This document shows, piece by piece, positions 9,884 through 25,197 of a stretch of DNA of 64,000 bases. The stretch's first letter is position 1; every line of letters begins with the position of its first letter. The stretch comes from Mycolicibacterium fallax (lineage in GTDB: Bacteria; Actinomycetota; Actinomycetes; Mycobacteriales; Mycobacteriaceae), in the NCBI RefSeq assembly GCF_010726955.1, contig NZ_AP022603.1, forward strand, positions 2,232,001 through 2,296,000, written 5' to 3'. The position numbers were made by a program, and so were the translations under genes. The notes beneath the pieces are model-generated. The model was not told the origin of the DNA. It made no database searches and saw nothing but the letters and a program-made list of their open reading frames with translations.

Positions 9884-10275
9884 TGAGGCGGAGTTTGGCC
9901 GGCGGCACAGCGATCATTGCCAGCATGTCCCTGGCCGCGGCCTGCGCGGCCGTGGCGGGCGGCATCGGCGCACCGGTGGCCGCCGCGAAGAACGGTGACA
10001 CCCACATCTACAACATCAATACGGTGGTCACCATCGACTGCAACAACGCCACCGTGTTCGTCAACGGGTCAGGCAACACGGTCAACGCGCTGGGCAGCTG
10101 CTGGGCGGTGACGACGCAGGGTTCGGACAACACCGTCATCGCCGACAACGTCGTCAACGACATCACCGTGTACGGCTTCAACAATTCGGTGATGTACAAG
10201 TCCGGCGACCCGTTCATCTGGGACCGCGGCCGCGAGTTGGGTATGACCAACATCATCAGCCGGATTCCGGGCTGA
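9883..10275 (+). CDS. DUF3060 domain exported protein
   Basis: A 130-residue protein with a signal peptide (RR, hydrophobic run, cut near AAA-KNGD around residue 35), then repeats of about 20 residues built on a G-x-x-N-x-V core (NGSGNTV, QGSDNTV, YGFNNSV). This periodicity is that of DUF3060 and suggests a short right-handed beta-solenoid in the cell envelope. From memory it matches the Rv0680c/Rv0679c pair. It is followed directly by a paralogous lipoprotein gene. The function is unknown; a surface or cell-wall binding role is only a guess. Confidence 0.8.
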   Translation: MRRSLAGGTAIIASMSLAAACAAVAGGIGAPVAAAKNGDTHIYNINTVVTIDCNNATVFVNGSGNTVNALGSCWAVTTQGSDNTVIADNVVNDITVYGFNNSVMYKSGDPFIWDRGRELGMTNIISRIPG

Positions 10276-10649
10276 CCGCCGCCGCGACCACCCGGGCCGG
10301 CGCAGCCGCGCTGCTGGCGACGCTGATGCTGGCCGGCTGCGGTTCGCCGGCCGGCACCGACGAGCACGGCGGCAGCATCGACGGGCCGATCAGCTATTCA
10401 CCGGTCGGCACCACCATGACCATCGACTGCGGCCCGGGCCGGGCGCTGAACATCACCGGGTCGAACAACGCGCTGACCGTCACCGGTCGCTGCAGCGACG
10501 TCGAGATCACCGGCAGCGACAACCGGGTCACCGTCGAGGAGATCAGCGGCACCATCCGGGCCGCCGGGGTGAACAACACGGTGACCTACCGGGCCGGCAC
10601 GCCGCGGATGACGGTCTCCGGCGCCGGCAACACCGTGGCGCGCGGTTAG
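10272..10649 (+). CDS. DUF3060 lipoprotein, probable CTG start
   Basis: A paralogue of the preceding gene with the same repeated G-x-x-N-x-V units (TGSNNAL, TGSDNRV, AGVNNTV, SGAGNTV). The first ATG (10326) would begin MLAGCGSP, leaving a lipobox with no signal peptide. In frame upstream lies a good lipoprotein signal, TAAATTRAGAAALLATLMLAGC, with the lipid-carrying Cys at residue 23. The only initiator-like codon before it is CTG at 10272, which overlaps the previous gene's stop as CTGA, the same geometry as common ATGA/GTGA couplings. I therefore annotate CTG as start. The alternative is a start further 5' that I cannot see. Function unknown. Confidence 0.62.
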   Translation: MTAAATTRAGAAALLATLMLAGCGSPAGTDEHGGSIDGPISYSPVGTTMTIDCGPGRALNITGSNNALTVTGRCSDVEITGSDNRVTVEEISGTIRAAGVNNTVTYRAGTPRMTVSGAGNTVARG

Positions 10650-10661
10650 GGCCCGGCGCGG

Positions 10662-11429
10662 TTAGGCTTGCGCGCCGTGCCGGCCCGCCCCGTCGGCGAA
10701 CCGCCGGGCCCCGGCGACCGACTCCTCGGCCACCCCGGCCGCACCGGCGAACTCGCCGGCCAGCGCGTCGGCCTCGCTCATCCCCCACTGCTCGATCGCC
10801 GAGCGCCGGTCCGCGCGCAGGCAGCGCTGCGGCAGGGCGGCCAGTTCGGCGGCGAGTTCCTCGGCCACCGCCCGGGCCTGTCCCGGCTCGACGACCCGGT
10901 TGACCAGGCCGATGTCGAGGGCCTCGGCCGCGCCGACGGCGCGGCCGGTCAGGATCAGGTCCATCGCGCGGCCGTGTCCGATCAGCCGGGGCAGCCGCAC
11001 CGTGCCGCCGTCGATCAGCGGCACCCCCCAGCGCCGGCAGAACACGCCGAAGGTGGCGTCGGACTCGGCGACGCGCAGATCGCACCACAGCGCCAGTTCC
11101 AGGCCGCCGGCCACCGCGTAGCCGCTGACCGCGGCGATCACCGGCTTGGACAGCTGCATCCGGGTCGGTCCCATCGGGCCGGGACCGTCTGGCTCGACGC
11201 GGTTCATCTCCGGGGTGCCGAACGCCTTGAGGTCCGCGCCCGCGCAGAAGGTGCCGTCGTCGCCGCAGAGCACCGCGACCGCGGCGGTCTCGTCGGCGTC
11301 GAACTCGGCGAACGCGGCATACAGTTCCGCGGCCGCCGACCGGTTCACCGCGTTGCGCGCGCCGGGCCGGTTCATGATGATCGTGGTGACCGCGCCGTCG
11401 CGCTGCACCCGCAGTCCACCCGCGGTCAT
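10662..11429 (-). CDS. Enoyl-CoA hydratase/isomerase family protein (EchA5-like)
   Basis: A 255-residue crotonase-fold enzyme. The oxyanion-hole motifs CAGADLKAFG and GYAVAGGLELAL are present, and GVPLIDGGTVRLPRLIG covers the second active-site segment. The D rather than E in that segment suggests it may not be a classical hydratase and could act as an isomerase or a side-chain enzyme. The ATG at 11429 follows GAGGAG. It is the last gene of a four-gene operon with an acyl-CoA dehydrogenase, a PaaX-like regulator and a membrane protein, so it probably acts in acyl-CoA breakdown. From memory this is the Rv0672-Rv0675 region; an echA4-like gene is missing here. Confidence 0.82.
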   Translation of the reverse strand: MTAGGLRVQRDGAVTTIIMNRPGARNAVNRSAAAELYAAFAEFDADETAAVAVLCGDDGTFCAGADLKAFGTPEMNRVEPDGPGPMGPTRMQLSKPVIAAVSGYAVAGGLELALWCDLRVAESDATFGVFCRRWGVPLIDGGTVRLPRLIGHGRAMDLILTGRAVGAAEALDIGLVNRVVEPGQARAVAEELAAELAALPQRCLRADRRSAIEQWGMSEADALAGEFAGAAGVAEESVAGARRFADGAGRHGAQA

Positions 11430-11445
11430 TCGGTTCTCCTCGCGC

Positions 11446-11898
11446 TCAGACGTCGATCCGCCGGCCCAGGCCCTCCAGTGGGTTCCAGGACCGGCTGTGG
11501 GCCACCACATGCAGGTAGTAGGCGTAGTTCGCGGTCAGCATCGCGGTGACGCCGGTGACCAGGTTGCCGAGCTGACCCAGCGCCGCGGGCCACTCGGCGG
11601 CGGACAGCACCAGCGGGATGGTGAGGTTGATCGCCAGCAGGGTCAGGCCCTTGCGCCACATGCCCTTGACGAAGAAGTACAGCGCGGCGAACAGGAAGCC
11701 CCAGACGTTGACCTTCATGGTCAGCCGGGGCGCCAGCGTCAGCCGGGCCAGCGCCGCCCGGGCGCTCGGCGACGACGGCGCGCCGTAGCGATCGTAGAAG
11801 TCGAACCGGTACTGCCAGATGGCCGGCAGCGCGGCGTACTTCGAGGACGGTTGGGTCATGACGGCCAGGCTAGCGGGGGCGGCGCCGGGGTCGGTCAT
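11446..11898 (-). CDS. DUF2628-like membrane protein
   Basis: About 150 residues with a soluble N-terminus (YRFDFYDRYGAP) and three hydrophobic segments, of which VWGFLFAALYFFVKGMWRKGL is typical of DUF2628 proteins. The ATG at 11898 overlaps the PaaX-like stop as ATGA, arguing for coupling. A second ATG at 11859 (MTQPSSKY) is possible and gives 137 residues. Its operon neighbours act on acyl-CoAs, but nothing in the sequence shows a catalytic role. Confidence 0.7.
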   Translation of the reverse strand: MTDPGAAPASLAVMTQPSSKYAALPAIWQYRFDFYDRYGAPSSPSARAALARLTLAPRLTMKVNVWGFLFAALYFFVKGMWRKGLTLLAINLTIPLVLSAAEWPAALGQLGNLVTGVTAMLTANYAYYLHVVAHSRSWNPLEGLGRRIDV

Positions 11899-12620
11899 GG
11901 CACCGCGACCGTCCGGCCGCGGGCGGCGAACTCGACGGCGAAATCGCGGTAGGCCACGCGCAGCTCGTCGCCGGGCCAGCCGCCGGGCAGCAGCTCGGCC
12001 GGCAGCACCGGGTCGCTGCGCAGCAGCCGCACCGTGGCCGCGGCGACGGTGAACCGGGCCGGCACGTCCGGGGCCGCCGCCATCGCCGCCAGCAGCCGGT
12101 GGCCCGCGGCCGACCAGCCGGGCAGATCCCACAGCGTCGCGGCCAGGCCGGCCGGATCGGCATCCCGGGCGCGCAGCTCCCGCGCCCGGCCGGCCAGTTC
12201 GGCCCGCAGCTCCGGGTCCGGCGCCAGGTTCGCCGGCCGCAGCCAGATGCCCTCGCGCAGCTCGCCGAATCGGGCCTCGCGCAGCCGGCCGCGCAGCGCC
12301 GCCCGGGATCGGGCGTCGGCGCCGACGGCGGTGATCACCAGCGTGCTCCAGTCGCCGTCCCAGGGCTCCGTCCGGGGCACCAGCGCGGCGTCCTGGCGGC
12401 GCTGGCGTTCCCGCAGCCGGTCGGCGAGCCGGTAGCCGTCGTCGCAGCGGATCAGGTCACCGGCGGCGACCATCCGGGTCAACGCGACCCGCAGCGTCGA
12501 CTCCCGGATGCCGAAGCCGTCGGTCAGCCGGATCAGGTCGGCCGCGGTCGCGCACGCCGGATGGGCGCCCAGCAGCACCGAAAGCACCACCGAGCGGGCG
12601 GTGAGGCGGCGCTCAGACAC
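11895..12620 (-). CDS. PaaX-like transcriptional regulator
   Basis: A 241-residue protein with an N-terminal winged helix (SVVLSVLLGAHP, then IRESTLRVALTRMVAAGDLIR), a central domain starting near EPWDGDWSTLVI, and a C-terminal DLPGW segment, the order seen in PaaX repressors that respond to phenylacetyl-CoA or another acyl-CoA. The GTG start overlaps the acyl-CoA dehydrogenase stop by 8 bp. It probably represses its own operon through the palindrome at 14275-14287. The acyl-CoA effector is inferred. Confidence 0.82.
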   Translation of the reverse strand: MSERRLTARSVVLSVLLGAHPACATAADLIRLTDGFGIRESTLRVALTRMVAAGDLIRCDDGYRLADRLRERQRRQDAALVPRTEPWDGDWSTLVITAVGADARSRAALRGRLREARFGELREGIWLRPANLAPDPELRAELAGRARELRARDADPAGLAATLWDLPGWSAAGHRLLAAMAAAPDVPARFTVAAATVRLLRSDPVLPAELLPGGWPGDELRVAYRDFAVEFAARGRTVAVP

Positions 12621-14244
12621 CCTTGACCAGGGCCCGTTCCAGGATCGGCGCCAGGTCGAGGCCGGTCGGCAGGGTGCCGTAGGCGCCGCCCCGCCTGCCG
12701 TCGAGCCGGGTGCTCAGGAACGCCTCGGCGACCGCCGGATGCCCGTGGTCGACCAGCAGGGCGCCCTGCAGCGCCAGCGCGATGTCCTCGGCGACCCGGC
12801 GGGCCCGGTATTCCAGGGTTGCGGCGTCGCCGAGCTGTCGGCGCAGACCGGCCACGTGTGCGGCCAGCCGCGGGTCCCGGGCGGCCGGGTCGGCCAGCTC
12901 GTCGAACAGCACCTCGACGCATTCGGGCTTGGTGACCATGGCGCGCAGGGTGTCCAGCGCGCTGACGTTGCCGGAGCCCTCCCAGATGCCCATCAGCGGC
13001 GCTTCCCGGTAGATCCGCGGCATGCCGGATTCCTCGGCGTAGCCGTTGCCGCCGAAGCATTCCATCGCCTCGGCGGCGTGCGCGGTGGCCTGCTTGCAGA
13101 TCCAGTACTTGGCGGCGGCCAGGCCGATCCGGCGCAGCAGGGTCTCCCGCTCATCGCCGCGGACCGCGCGGTCGGTGGCACCGGCCATCCGGACCGCCAG
13201 CATGGTGGCCGCCTCGGCCTCGACGGCCAGGTCGGCGAGCACGTTGCGCATCAGCGGCTGGTCGATCAGGTAGGCGCCGAAGGCCTTGCGGTGGGTGGTG
13301 TGGTGCATCGCCCGGGCCAGGCCCTGGCGCATCGAGGTGGCGCTGCCCAGCGCACAGTCCAGCCGGGTCAGATTGACCATCTCGATGATGGTCCGCACTC
13401 CCCTGCCCTCCTCGCCGACCGGCCAGGCGATCGCGCCGTCGTACTCGATCTCGCTGGAGGCGTTCGCGCGGTTGCCGAGCTTGTCCTTGAGCCGCGCGAT
13501 GTGCATCCCGTTGCGAGTGCCGTCGGGCAGCACCCGCGGCAACAGGAAGCAGCTCAACCCGCCCGGCGCCTGCGCCAGCACCAGGAAGATGTCGCTCATC
13601 GCGGCCGAGGTGAACCACTTGTGCCCGGTCAGCCGGTAGCTGCCGTCGCCGTTGGGCACCGCCTGGGTGGTTCCGGCGCGCACGTCGGAGCCGCCCTGCT
13701 TCTCGGTCATCGACATGCCGGCGGTGATGCCCGCCTTGCCGGCCGGGACGACGAGTTCGGGGTCGTACACCCGGGAGGTCAGCAGCGGCTCGTAGCGGGC
13801 GGCCAGCTCCGGGTTGGCCCGCAGCGCGGGAACCACGGCGTAGGTCATCGAGATCGGGCACAGGTGGCCGGGTTCGACGGTCCAGACCCCGTTCTTCACC
13901 GCGCGCACGACGTGCGCGCCGGGCCGGTCGTCGGCCCACGGCGCGGCGTGCAGGCCGTGCGCGACGGCGGTCCGCATCAGCTCGTGATAGGCGGGGTCGT
14001 ACTCGATCTCGTCGATCCGGTGGCCGTACCGATCGTGGGTGTGCAGGATCGGCACGTTGCGGTCGGCCAGCTCGCCCCAGCGTTCGGCGGTCGCGGTACC
14101 CGACAGCGCGCCGAGCTCGAAGACCTCCTCGGCGCCCCAGCCGCCGCCCTCGCGCACCAGCGCCTCGGACAGCACCGGCGAGGTGGCGGGGTTGTACCCG
14201 CACAGCGGCGGGACCTGGTTGAACACGGTGTGGGTGGCCGACAT
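12613..14244 (-). CDS. fadE8: Acyl-CoA dehydrogenase, AidB-like (FadE8-like)
   Basis: A 543-residue flavin-dependent dehydrogenase. Residues up to about 180 hold the N-terminal domain, then MTEKQGGSDVRAGTTQ and HKWFTSAAMSDIFLVLAQ (FAD/substrate lid), and a C-terminal helical domain with ECFGGNGYAEESGMPRIYRE and WEGSGNV. The length and C-terminal extension fit the AidB/FadE8 subgroup rather than short-chain enzymes. The start at ATG 14244 is supported by a leaderless-type -10 (TAATAT) 6 nt upstream. It is the first gene of the fadE8-paaX-DUF2628-echA operon. The acyl substrate is unknown. Confidence 0.88.
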   Translation of the reverse strand: MSATHTVFNQVPPLCGYNPATSPVLSEALVREGGGWGAEEVFELGALSGTATAERWGELADRNVPILHTHDRYGHRIDEIEYDPAYHELMRTAVAHGLHAAPWADDRPGAHVVRAVKNGVWTVEPGHLCPISMTYAVVPALRANPELAARYEPLLTSRVYDPELVVPAGKAGITAGMSMTEKQGGSDVRAGTTQAVPNGDGSYRLTGHKWFTSAAMSDIFLVLAQAPGGLSCFLLPRVLPDGTRNGMHIARLKDKLGNRANASSEIEYDGAIAWPVGEEGRGVRTIIEMVNLTRLDCALGSATSMRQGLARAMHHTTHRKAFGAYLIDQPLMRNVLADLAVEAEAATMLAVRMAGATDRAVRGDERETLLRRIGLAAAKYWICKQATAHAAEAMECFGGNGYAEESGMPRIYREAPLMGIWEGSGNVSALDTLRAMVTKPECVEVLFDELADPAARDPRLAAHVAGLRRQLGDAATLEYRARRVAEDIALALQGALLVDHGHPAVAEAFLSTRLDGRRGGAYGTLPTGLDLAPILERALVKGV

Positions 14245-14250
14245 GACCAC

Positions 14251-14287
14251 ATATTACATTTTTTCGCCAGTTGTGAACATATTGTTC
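14251..14287 (-). promoter_or_regulatory. Promoter and palindromic operator upstream of fadE8
   Basis: On the minus strand, TTCACA (14277-14272), a 15-bp spacer and TAATAT (14256-14251) precede the ATG by 6 nt. The 13-bp palindrome GAACA-TAT-TGTTC at 14275-14287 covers the -35 region, an ideal site for repression. The PaaX-like product of the same operon is the first candidate regulator. The motif does not fit KstR. Confidence 0.5.
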
Positions 14288-14292
14288 GCGGC

Positions 14293-15948
14293 TCAGGCGT
14301 AGCCGGTGATGGTGCCTTCTTTACGGTCGACGACGAGCAGCGCGCCGGGCGCCACCACCAGGTCGTCGGCGGGCACGTGCAGGTCGGCGCCGGGCAGCGG
14401 CGCGCACGCCCCGGAGTCGGTGGCGCGGTACGCCCGGACGCCGTCGCGGGTGCCGATCAGCAGCATCGAGCCCAGCCCGGCCACCGTCACACCGCCGGTG
14501 CCCTGGACGTCCACGCTGCACCGCAGCCGCCCGTCGACGCCGTCGTACAGGCCGAGGGTGCGGCCGCCGAAGATCGGCGACTCGGTGACGAACCCGTCGG
14601 GGCCGTCGCCGCGGGCCAGGGCGCCGGGGCGCAGCGGGAAGACCCGCCCGGTCGCCACGTTGAGATACCGAGGCTGGCCGTCGCCGCCGGCGAAGACCAG
14701 GCCGTCGCGACCGGCGGCCTCGGCGCTCACCCCACCGCCCTCCCACCGCGGATACCGCCCGACCGCAATGTCGTGCCGGATCGCGCCGGTCGCCGGATCG
14801 ACCGCCAGGTAGCGCATCGCGACGTCCTGCTGCTGCACCTGGCCGCTGAAAAGCCCGATGTCCGCGCCGGTGCCTGCGACCAGGTGGCTGTTCGGGTAGC
14901 CGATGTCGGTGCGCCACAGGTCCCGGCCGGTGCGGGTGTCGATCCGGGTCAGGTTCGGTCCGCTGAACGTGACGAGGTAATGCGCCTGGCCGTCGGTGGG
15001 GGTGTCGCCGGGGGTGTCGGTGACGGCCACCACCAGCACCCGGTCGTCGGTGCGCCACAGCAGCGTCCCGGTCTCGGCGTCCAGGCCGACCAGCACACCG
15101 GCCTGATGCGCCCCGGAATCGAACCGCACCACGACGGTGCCGCCGTCGTCGTAGACGCCGAGGTACGTGGCGTCCCAGTCCCGGTGCCGGTGCGCCCAGC
15201 GCAGCTGCCCGGACACATCGAAGGCCCGCACCCCGTCGGGGGTGCGCACCACGAACCCCGCCCCGGCGGCCCGGACCGCGTCCTCACCGATGCCGTCGAC
15301 CCGGACGGTGAACGCCGGCACCCGGCCCACGTCGGTGGGCACCGGGGGCGCCGGGCCCCCCGCCGCCGCCGTCGTCGCCTCGAAGCCCCGGCCCGGATCA
15401 CCGTCGGGCAGCACCAGCACCGCGGCCGCCAGCCCCGCGATCAGTCCGGCCGCGCCGCCGCCGAGCAGCGCGCCGGGACGGATCGCGCGGCCCCGGCCCA
15501 GGTAACCGAGGGCGCCGCCGGCCACCAGCAGCGCACCGAGCAGCCCGAACCACCACGCCAGGTATGCCGTCGGCACCCGCTGCGAGGACAGGTAGTCGTC
15601 GGTGATCGCGGCGTAGTTGCCGGGTAGCGCACTGAGCGCGAAGGGCGGCGCCGCGAAGCCGGCAACGACGGCCAGCACGATCCAGGACCGGCCGCCGACC
15701 GCGATGGCCACCACGGCCGCCACCAGCACCAGGGTGCCGAGGACGACCGCGAGCCAGCTGGCGAACCCCGGGGTGCTGGCGTCCCAGCGCAGATTGACCA
15801 CCGGCAGCGCACTGCTGCTGGCCCGCGTTCGGCTGAAGTGCCCGAACCCGATCGCCGCGGCCAGCAGCAGCAGTCCGGCGCCGAGGCAGAGCGCGACGAT
15901 CACCGGGCGGCGCCGCGGGGCGCCCGCGCGCAGCTCAGCACGGGTCAT
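14293..15948 (-). CDS. Membrane-anchored PQQ-like beta-propeller protein
   Basis: A 551-residue protein. The first 190 residues hold about five membrane segments (VIVALCLGAGLLLLAAAIGF, LAVVLGTLVLVAAVVAIAV, IVLAVVAGFAAPPFAL, AYLAWWFGLLGALLVAGGAL, LLGGGAAGLIAGLAAAVLVL). The rest is an extracytoplasmic propeller with PQQ-type blades, for example VRTPDGVRAFDVSGQLRW, LVGLDAETGTLLWR and RIDTRTGRDLWR. No PQQ or catalytic motif is certain, so a structural or sensing role is as likely as catalysis. A single Cys pair in the last blades (C491- and C527-type positions, approximate) may form a disulfide. I do not recognise the gene name. It lies between rpoC and the fadE8 operon, same strand. Confidence 0.7.
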   Translation of the reverse strand: MTRAELRAGAPRRRPVIVALCLGAGLLLLAAAIGFGHFSRTRASSSALPVVNLRWDASTPGFASWLAVVLGTLVLVAAVVAIAVGGRSWIVLAVVAGFAAPPFALSALPGNYAAITDDYLSSQRVPTAYLAWWFGLLGALLVAGGALGYLGRGRAIRPGALLGGGAAGLIAGLAAAVLVLPDGDPGRGFEATTAAAGGPAPPVPTDVGRVPAFTVRVDGIGEDAVRAAGAGFVVRTPDGVRAFDVSGQLRWAHRHRDWDATYLGVYDDGGTVVVRFDSGAHQAGVLVGLDAETGTLLWRTDDRVLVVAVTDTPGDTPTDGQAHYLVTFSGPNLTRIDTRTGRDLWRTDIGYPNSHLVAGTGADIGLFSGQVQQQDVAMRYLAVDPATGAIRHDIAVGRYPRWEGGGVSAEAAGRDGLVFAGGDGQPRYLNVATGRVFPLRPGALARGDGPDGFVTESPIFGGRTLGLYDGVDGRLRCSVDVQGTGGVTVAGLGSMLLIGTRDGVRAYRATDSGACAPLPGADLHVPADDLVVAPGALLVVDRKEGTITGYA

Positions 15949-16050
15949 CTGCTCAACCTACGGCCCGGCCGCGCCCGGGCCGGACAGTAATCTGCCGATC
16001 CGGCGGTTGGCCGCCGGGGACCGTGCCGCGGACATGACAAGCCCGGAGAC

Positions 16051-16084
16051 GAGAACTGCCCCCGCCGAGGCGGGGGCAGTGCTC
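16051..16084 (-). terminator. Terminator hairpin after rpoC
   Basis: ACTGCCCCCGC (16055-16065) pairs with GCGGGGGCAGT (16070-16080), an 11-bp GC-rich stem extended by GAG/CTC at the base. It begins 15 bp after the rpoC stop. Little U-tract follows, as is common in mycobacteria. Confidence 0.88.
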
Positions 16085-16098
16085 GTTATGACCGGTGA

Positions 16099-20049
<3,951 letters not shown>

Positions 20050-20110
20050 GTAAACTCCCTTTCCCCTTGCGGGATAGAAACTTCAATACGGACGAGGGCT
20101 CAGACCGGAC

Positions 20111-23752
<3,642 letters not shown>

Positions 23753-23839
23753 TCACTGAGCAGGGCTCAGGCTCGGTCCACGTTGACCGGTGCGGGTCGG
23801 AATTGTGTGATGGGCAGGAGGCAGCCAGCGCAACGTCCA

Positions 23840-23868
23840 ACAATAGCGCAGGACGGCGCATTCCTCAA
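23840..23868 (-). promoter_or_regulatory. Probable rpoB promoter
   Basis: On the minus strand TTGAGG (23868-23863), 17 bp, TATTGT (23845-23840) forms a good sigma-A promoter about 220 bp before the rpoB start. The gene-free stretch 23618-23991 (374 bp) holds this promoter and the mceG terminator. The long leader between the promoter and rpoB shows nothing else I can support. Confidence 0.6.
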
Positions 23869-23954
23869 CTGTCCGGTAAATACCGCATGTCAACGACCTT
23901 CAAGCGCTGGCCGGCAGCCCGATCGATCCGTTGAAACATGCTGCCCAACAGAGT

Positions 23955-23984
23955 GGCCCCTTGGCGCCCGTCCGTCAAGGGGCC
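23955..23984 (-). terminator. Terminator hairpin after mceG
   Basis: GGCCCCTTG pairs perfectly with CAAGGGGCC across a 12-nt loop, 7 bp past the mceG stop. No clear U-tract. Confidence 0.65.
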
Positions 23985-23991
23985 CGCGCCG

Positions 23992-25068
23992 CTAACCCTC
24001 CTGCTGGACCGGAATGACCGCGGTGGCCTCGTCGTCGCGCTTGCCCAGGCTGACCGTCTCGGCGTCGTAATCGGCCGGGGCGTCGCCACCGGTGGCGGCC
24101 AGGTCGGCGCGGATGGCCTCCTGGGCGGCCAGCGGCAGGGTGTGCATCATCTCGCGCACCCGGGCCTGCCGACGGGCGACGGCCTTGCGCACCGGCATCC
24201 CCGGGGAGGCGGTCAGCTGCGGGGGCACCCCGCTGACCTCCTCGACACCGCCGTGCCCCTGACCCATCTCCAGGGCGGCGGCCTCGGCGGCGGCGGTGGC
24301 CTCGTCCTTTTCCTCCGACATGCCGATCGGACCGATCCGGCGGCCGTTGAGGAACTGCTCGACGGCGGGCTCCTCGCTGGTCAGCAGCACCTCGCGGGGC
24401 CCGAACATGACCAGCTTCTTGCGGTAGAGCATGCCGATGTCGTCCGGCACGGTACGCACGATGTTGATGTTGTGCGTCACGATCAGGATGGTGGCGTCGA
24501 TCTGCGCGTTGATGTCGATCAGCAGCTGCGACAGGTACGCGGTACGCACCGGGTCCAGACCGGAGTCCGGCTCGTCGACCAGGATGATCTCCGGATCGAG
24601 CACCAGCGCGCGGGCCAGGCCGGCACGCTTGCGCATACCGCCGGAGATCTCGCCGGGCATCTTGAGCTCGTGGCCGGTCAGACCCACGATCTCCAGCTTG
24701 TCCATGACGATCTTGCGGATGTCGCTCTCGCTCTTCTTCGTGTGTTCACGAAGCGGGAACGCGGTGTTGTCGTAGAGGTTCATCGACCCGAACAGCGCGC
24801 CGTCCTGGAACATCACTCCGAACAGCGTGCGGATCTCGTAGAGCTCCTTGGCCGAGCACTGGATGATGTCGGTGCCGTCGACGATGATCTTGCCGCGCTC
24901 GGGCCGCAGCAGGCCGATCAGCGACTTCAGGAACACCGACTTACCGGTACCGGACGGCCCCAGCATGACGCTGACCTCGCCGGCGGGCAGATCGAACGTG
25001 ACGTCTTCCCAGATGCGCTGAGACCCGAAAGACTTGGTGAGCCCCTCGATCTGGATACCAATGCCCAC
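23992..25068 (-). CDS. mceG: Mce transporter ATPase MceG/Mkl
   Basis: ABC ATPase that energises the Mce lipid/cholesterol importers (MlaF-like). It has about 358 residues: Walker A GPSGTGKS (37-44), Q-loop FQDGALFGSMNLYDN, signature GEISGGMRKR, Walker B ILVDEPDSGLDP, and switch His in VTHNIN. A C-terminal extension of about 110 residues (GPIGMSEEKDEA ... REMMHTLP) is specific to actinobacterial MceG. I chose GTG 25068, 6 nt after GGAAGGA, over an in-frame GTG 24 nt upstream. It stands alone with no permease, as Rv0655 does (from memory), and serves mce operons elsewhere. Confidence 0.95.
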   Translation of the reverse strand: MGIGIQIEGLTKSFGSQRIWEDVTFDLPAGEVSVMLGPSGTGKSVFLKSLIGLLRPERGKIIVDGTDIIQCSAKELYEIRTLFGVMFQDGALFGSMNLYDNTAFPLREHTKKSESDIRKIVMDKLEIVGLTGHELKMPGEISGGMRKRAGLARALVLDPEIILVDEPDSGLDPVRTAYLSQLLIDINAQIDATILIVTHNINIVRTVPDDIGMLYRKKLVMFGPREVLLTSEEPAVEQFLNGRRIGPIGMSEEKDEATAAAEAAALEMGQGHGGVEEVSGVPPQLTASPGMPVRKAVARRQARVREMMHTLPLAAQEAIRADLAATGGDAPADYDAETVSLGKRDDEATAVIPVQQEG

Positions 25069-25197
25069 GTTCGATCCTTCCGACTTCGGCACACGGCCGA
25101 TCTGTGGTTTGCGGGGACGGAGGCAGTCTCCGACCTGTGGTAGGGCTCACTGTATCGCACGGCCAACGGCCCCACTCACGTTGTGCGAACACCCGTT

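Noticed and set aside
12508-15627. Long plus-strand frame over fadE8 and the propeller gene
   Set aside because: The composition is that of an antisense shadow, and both minus-strand genes have full family motifs.
24000-25068. Frameshift or truncation in mceG because no permease follows
   Set aside because: The ATPase is complete, and the mycobacterial MceG gene normally stands apart from mce operons.
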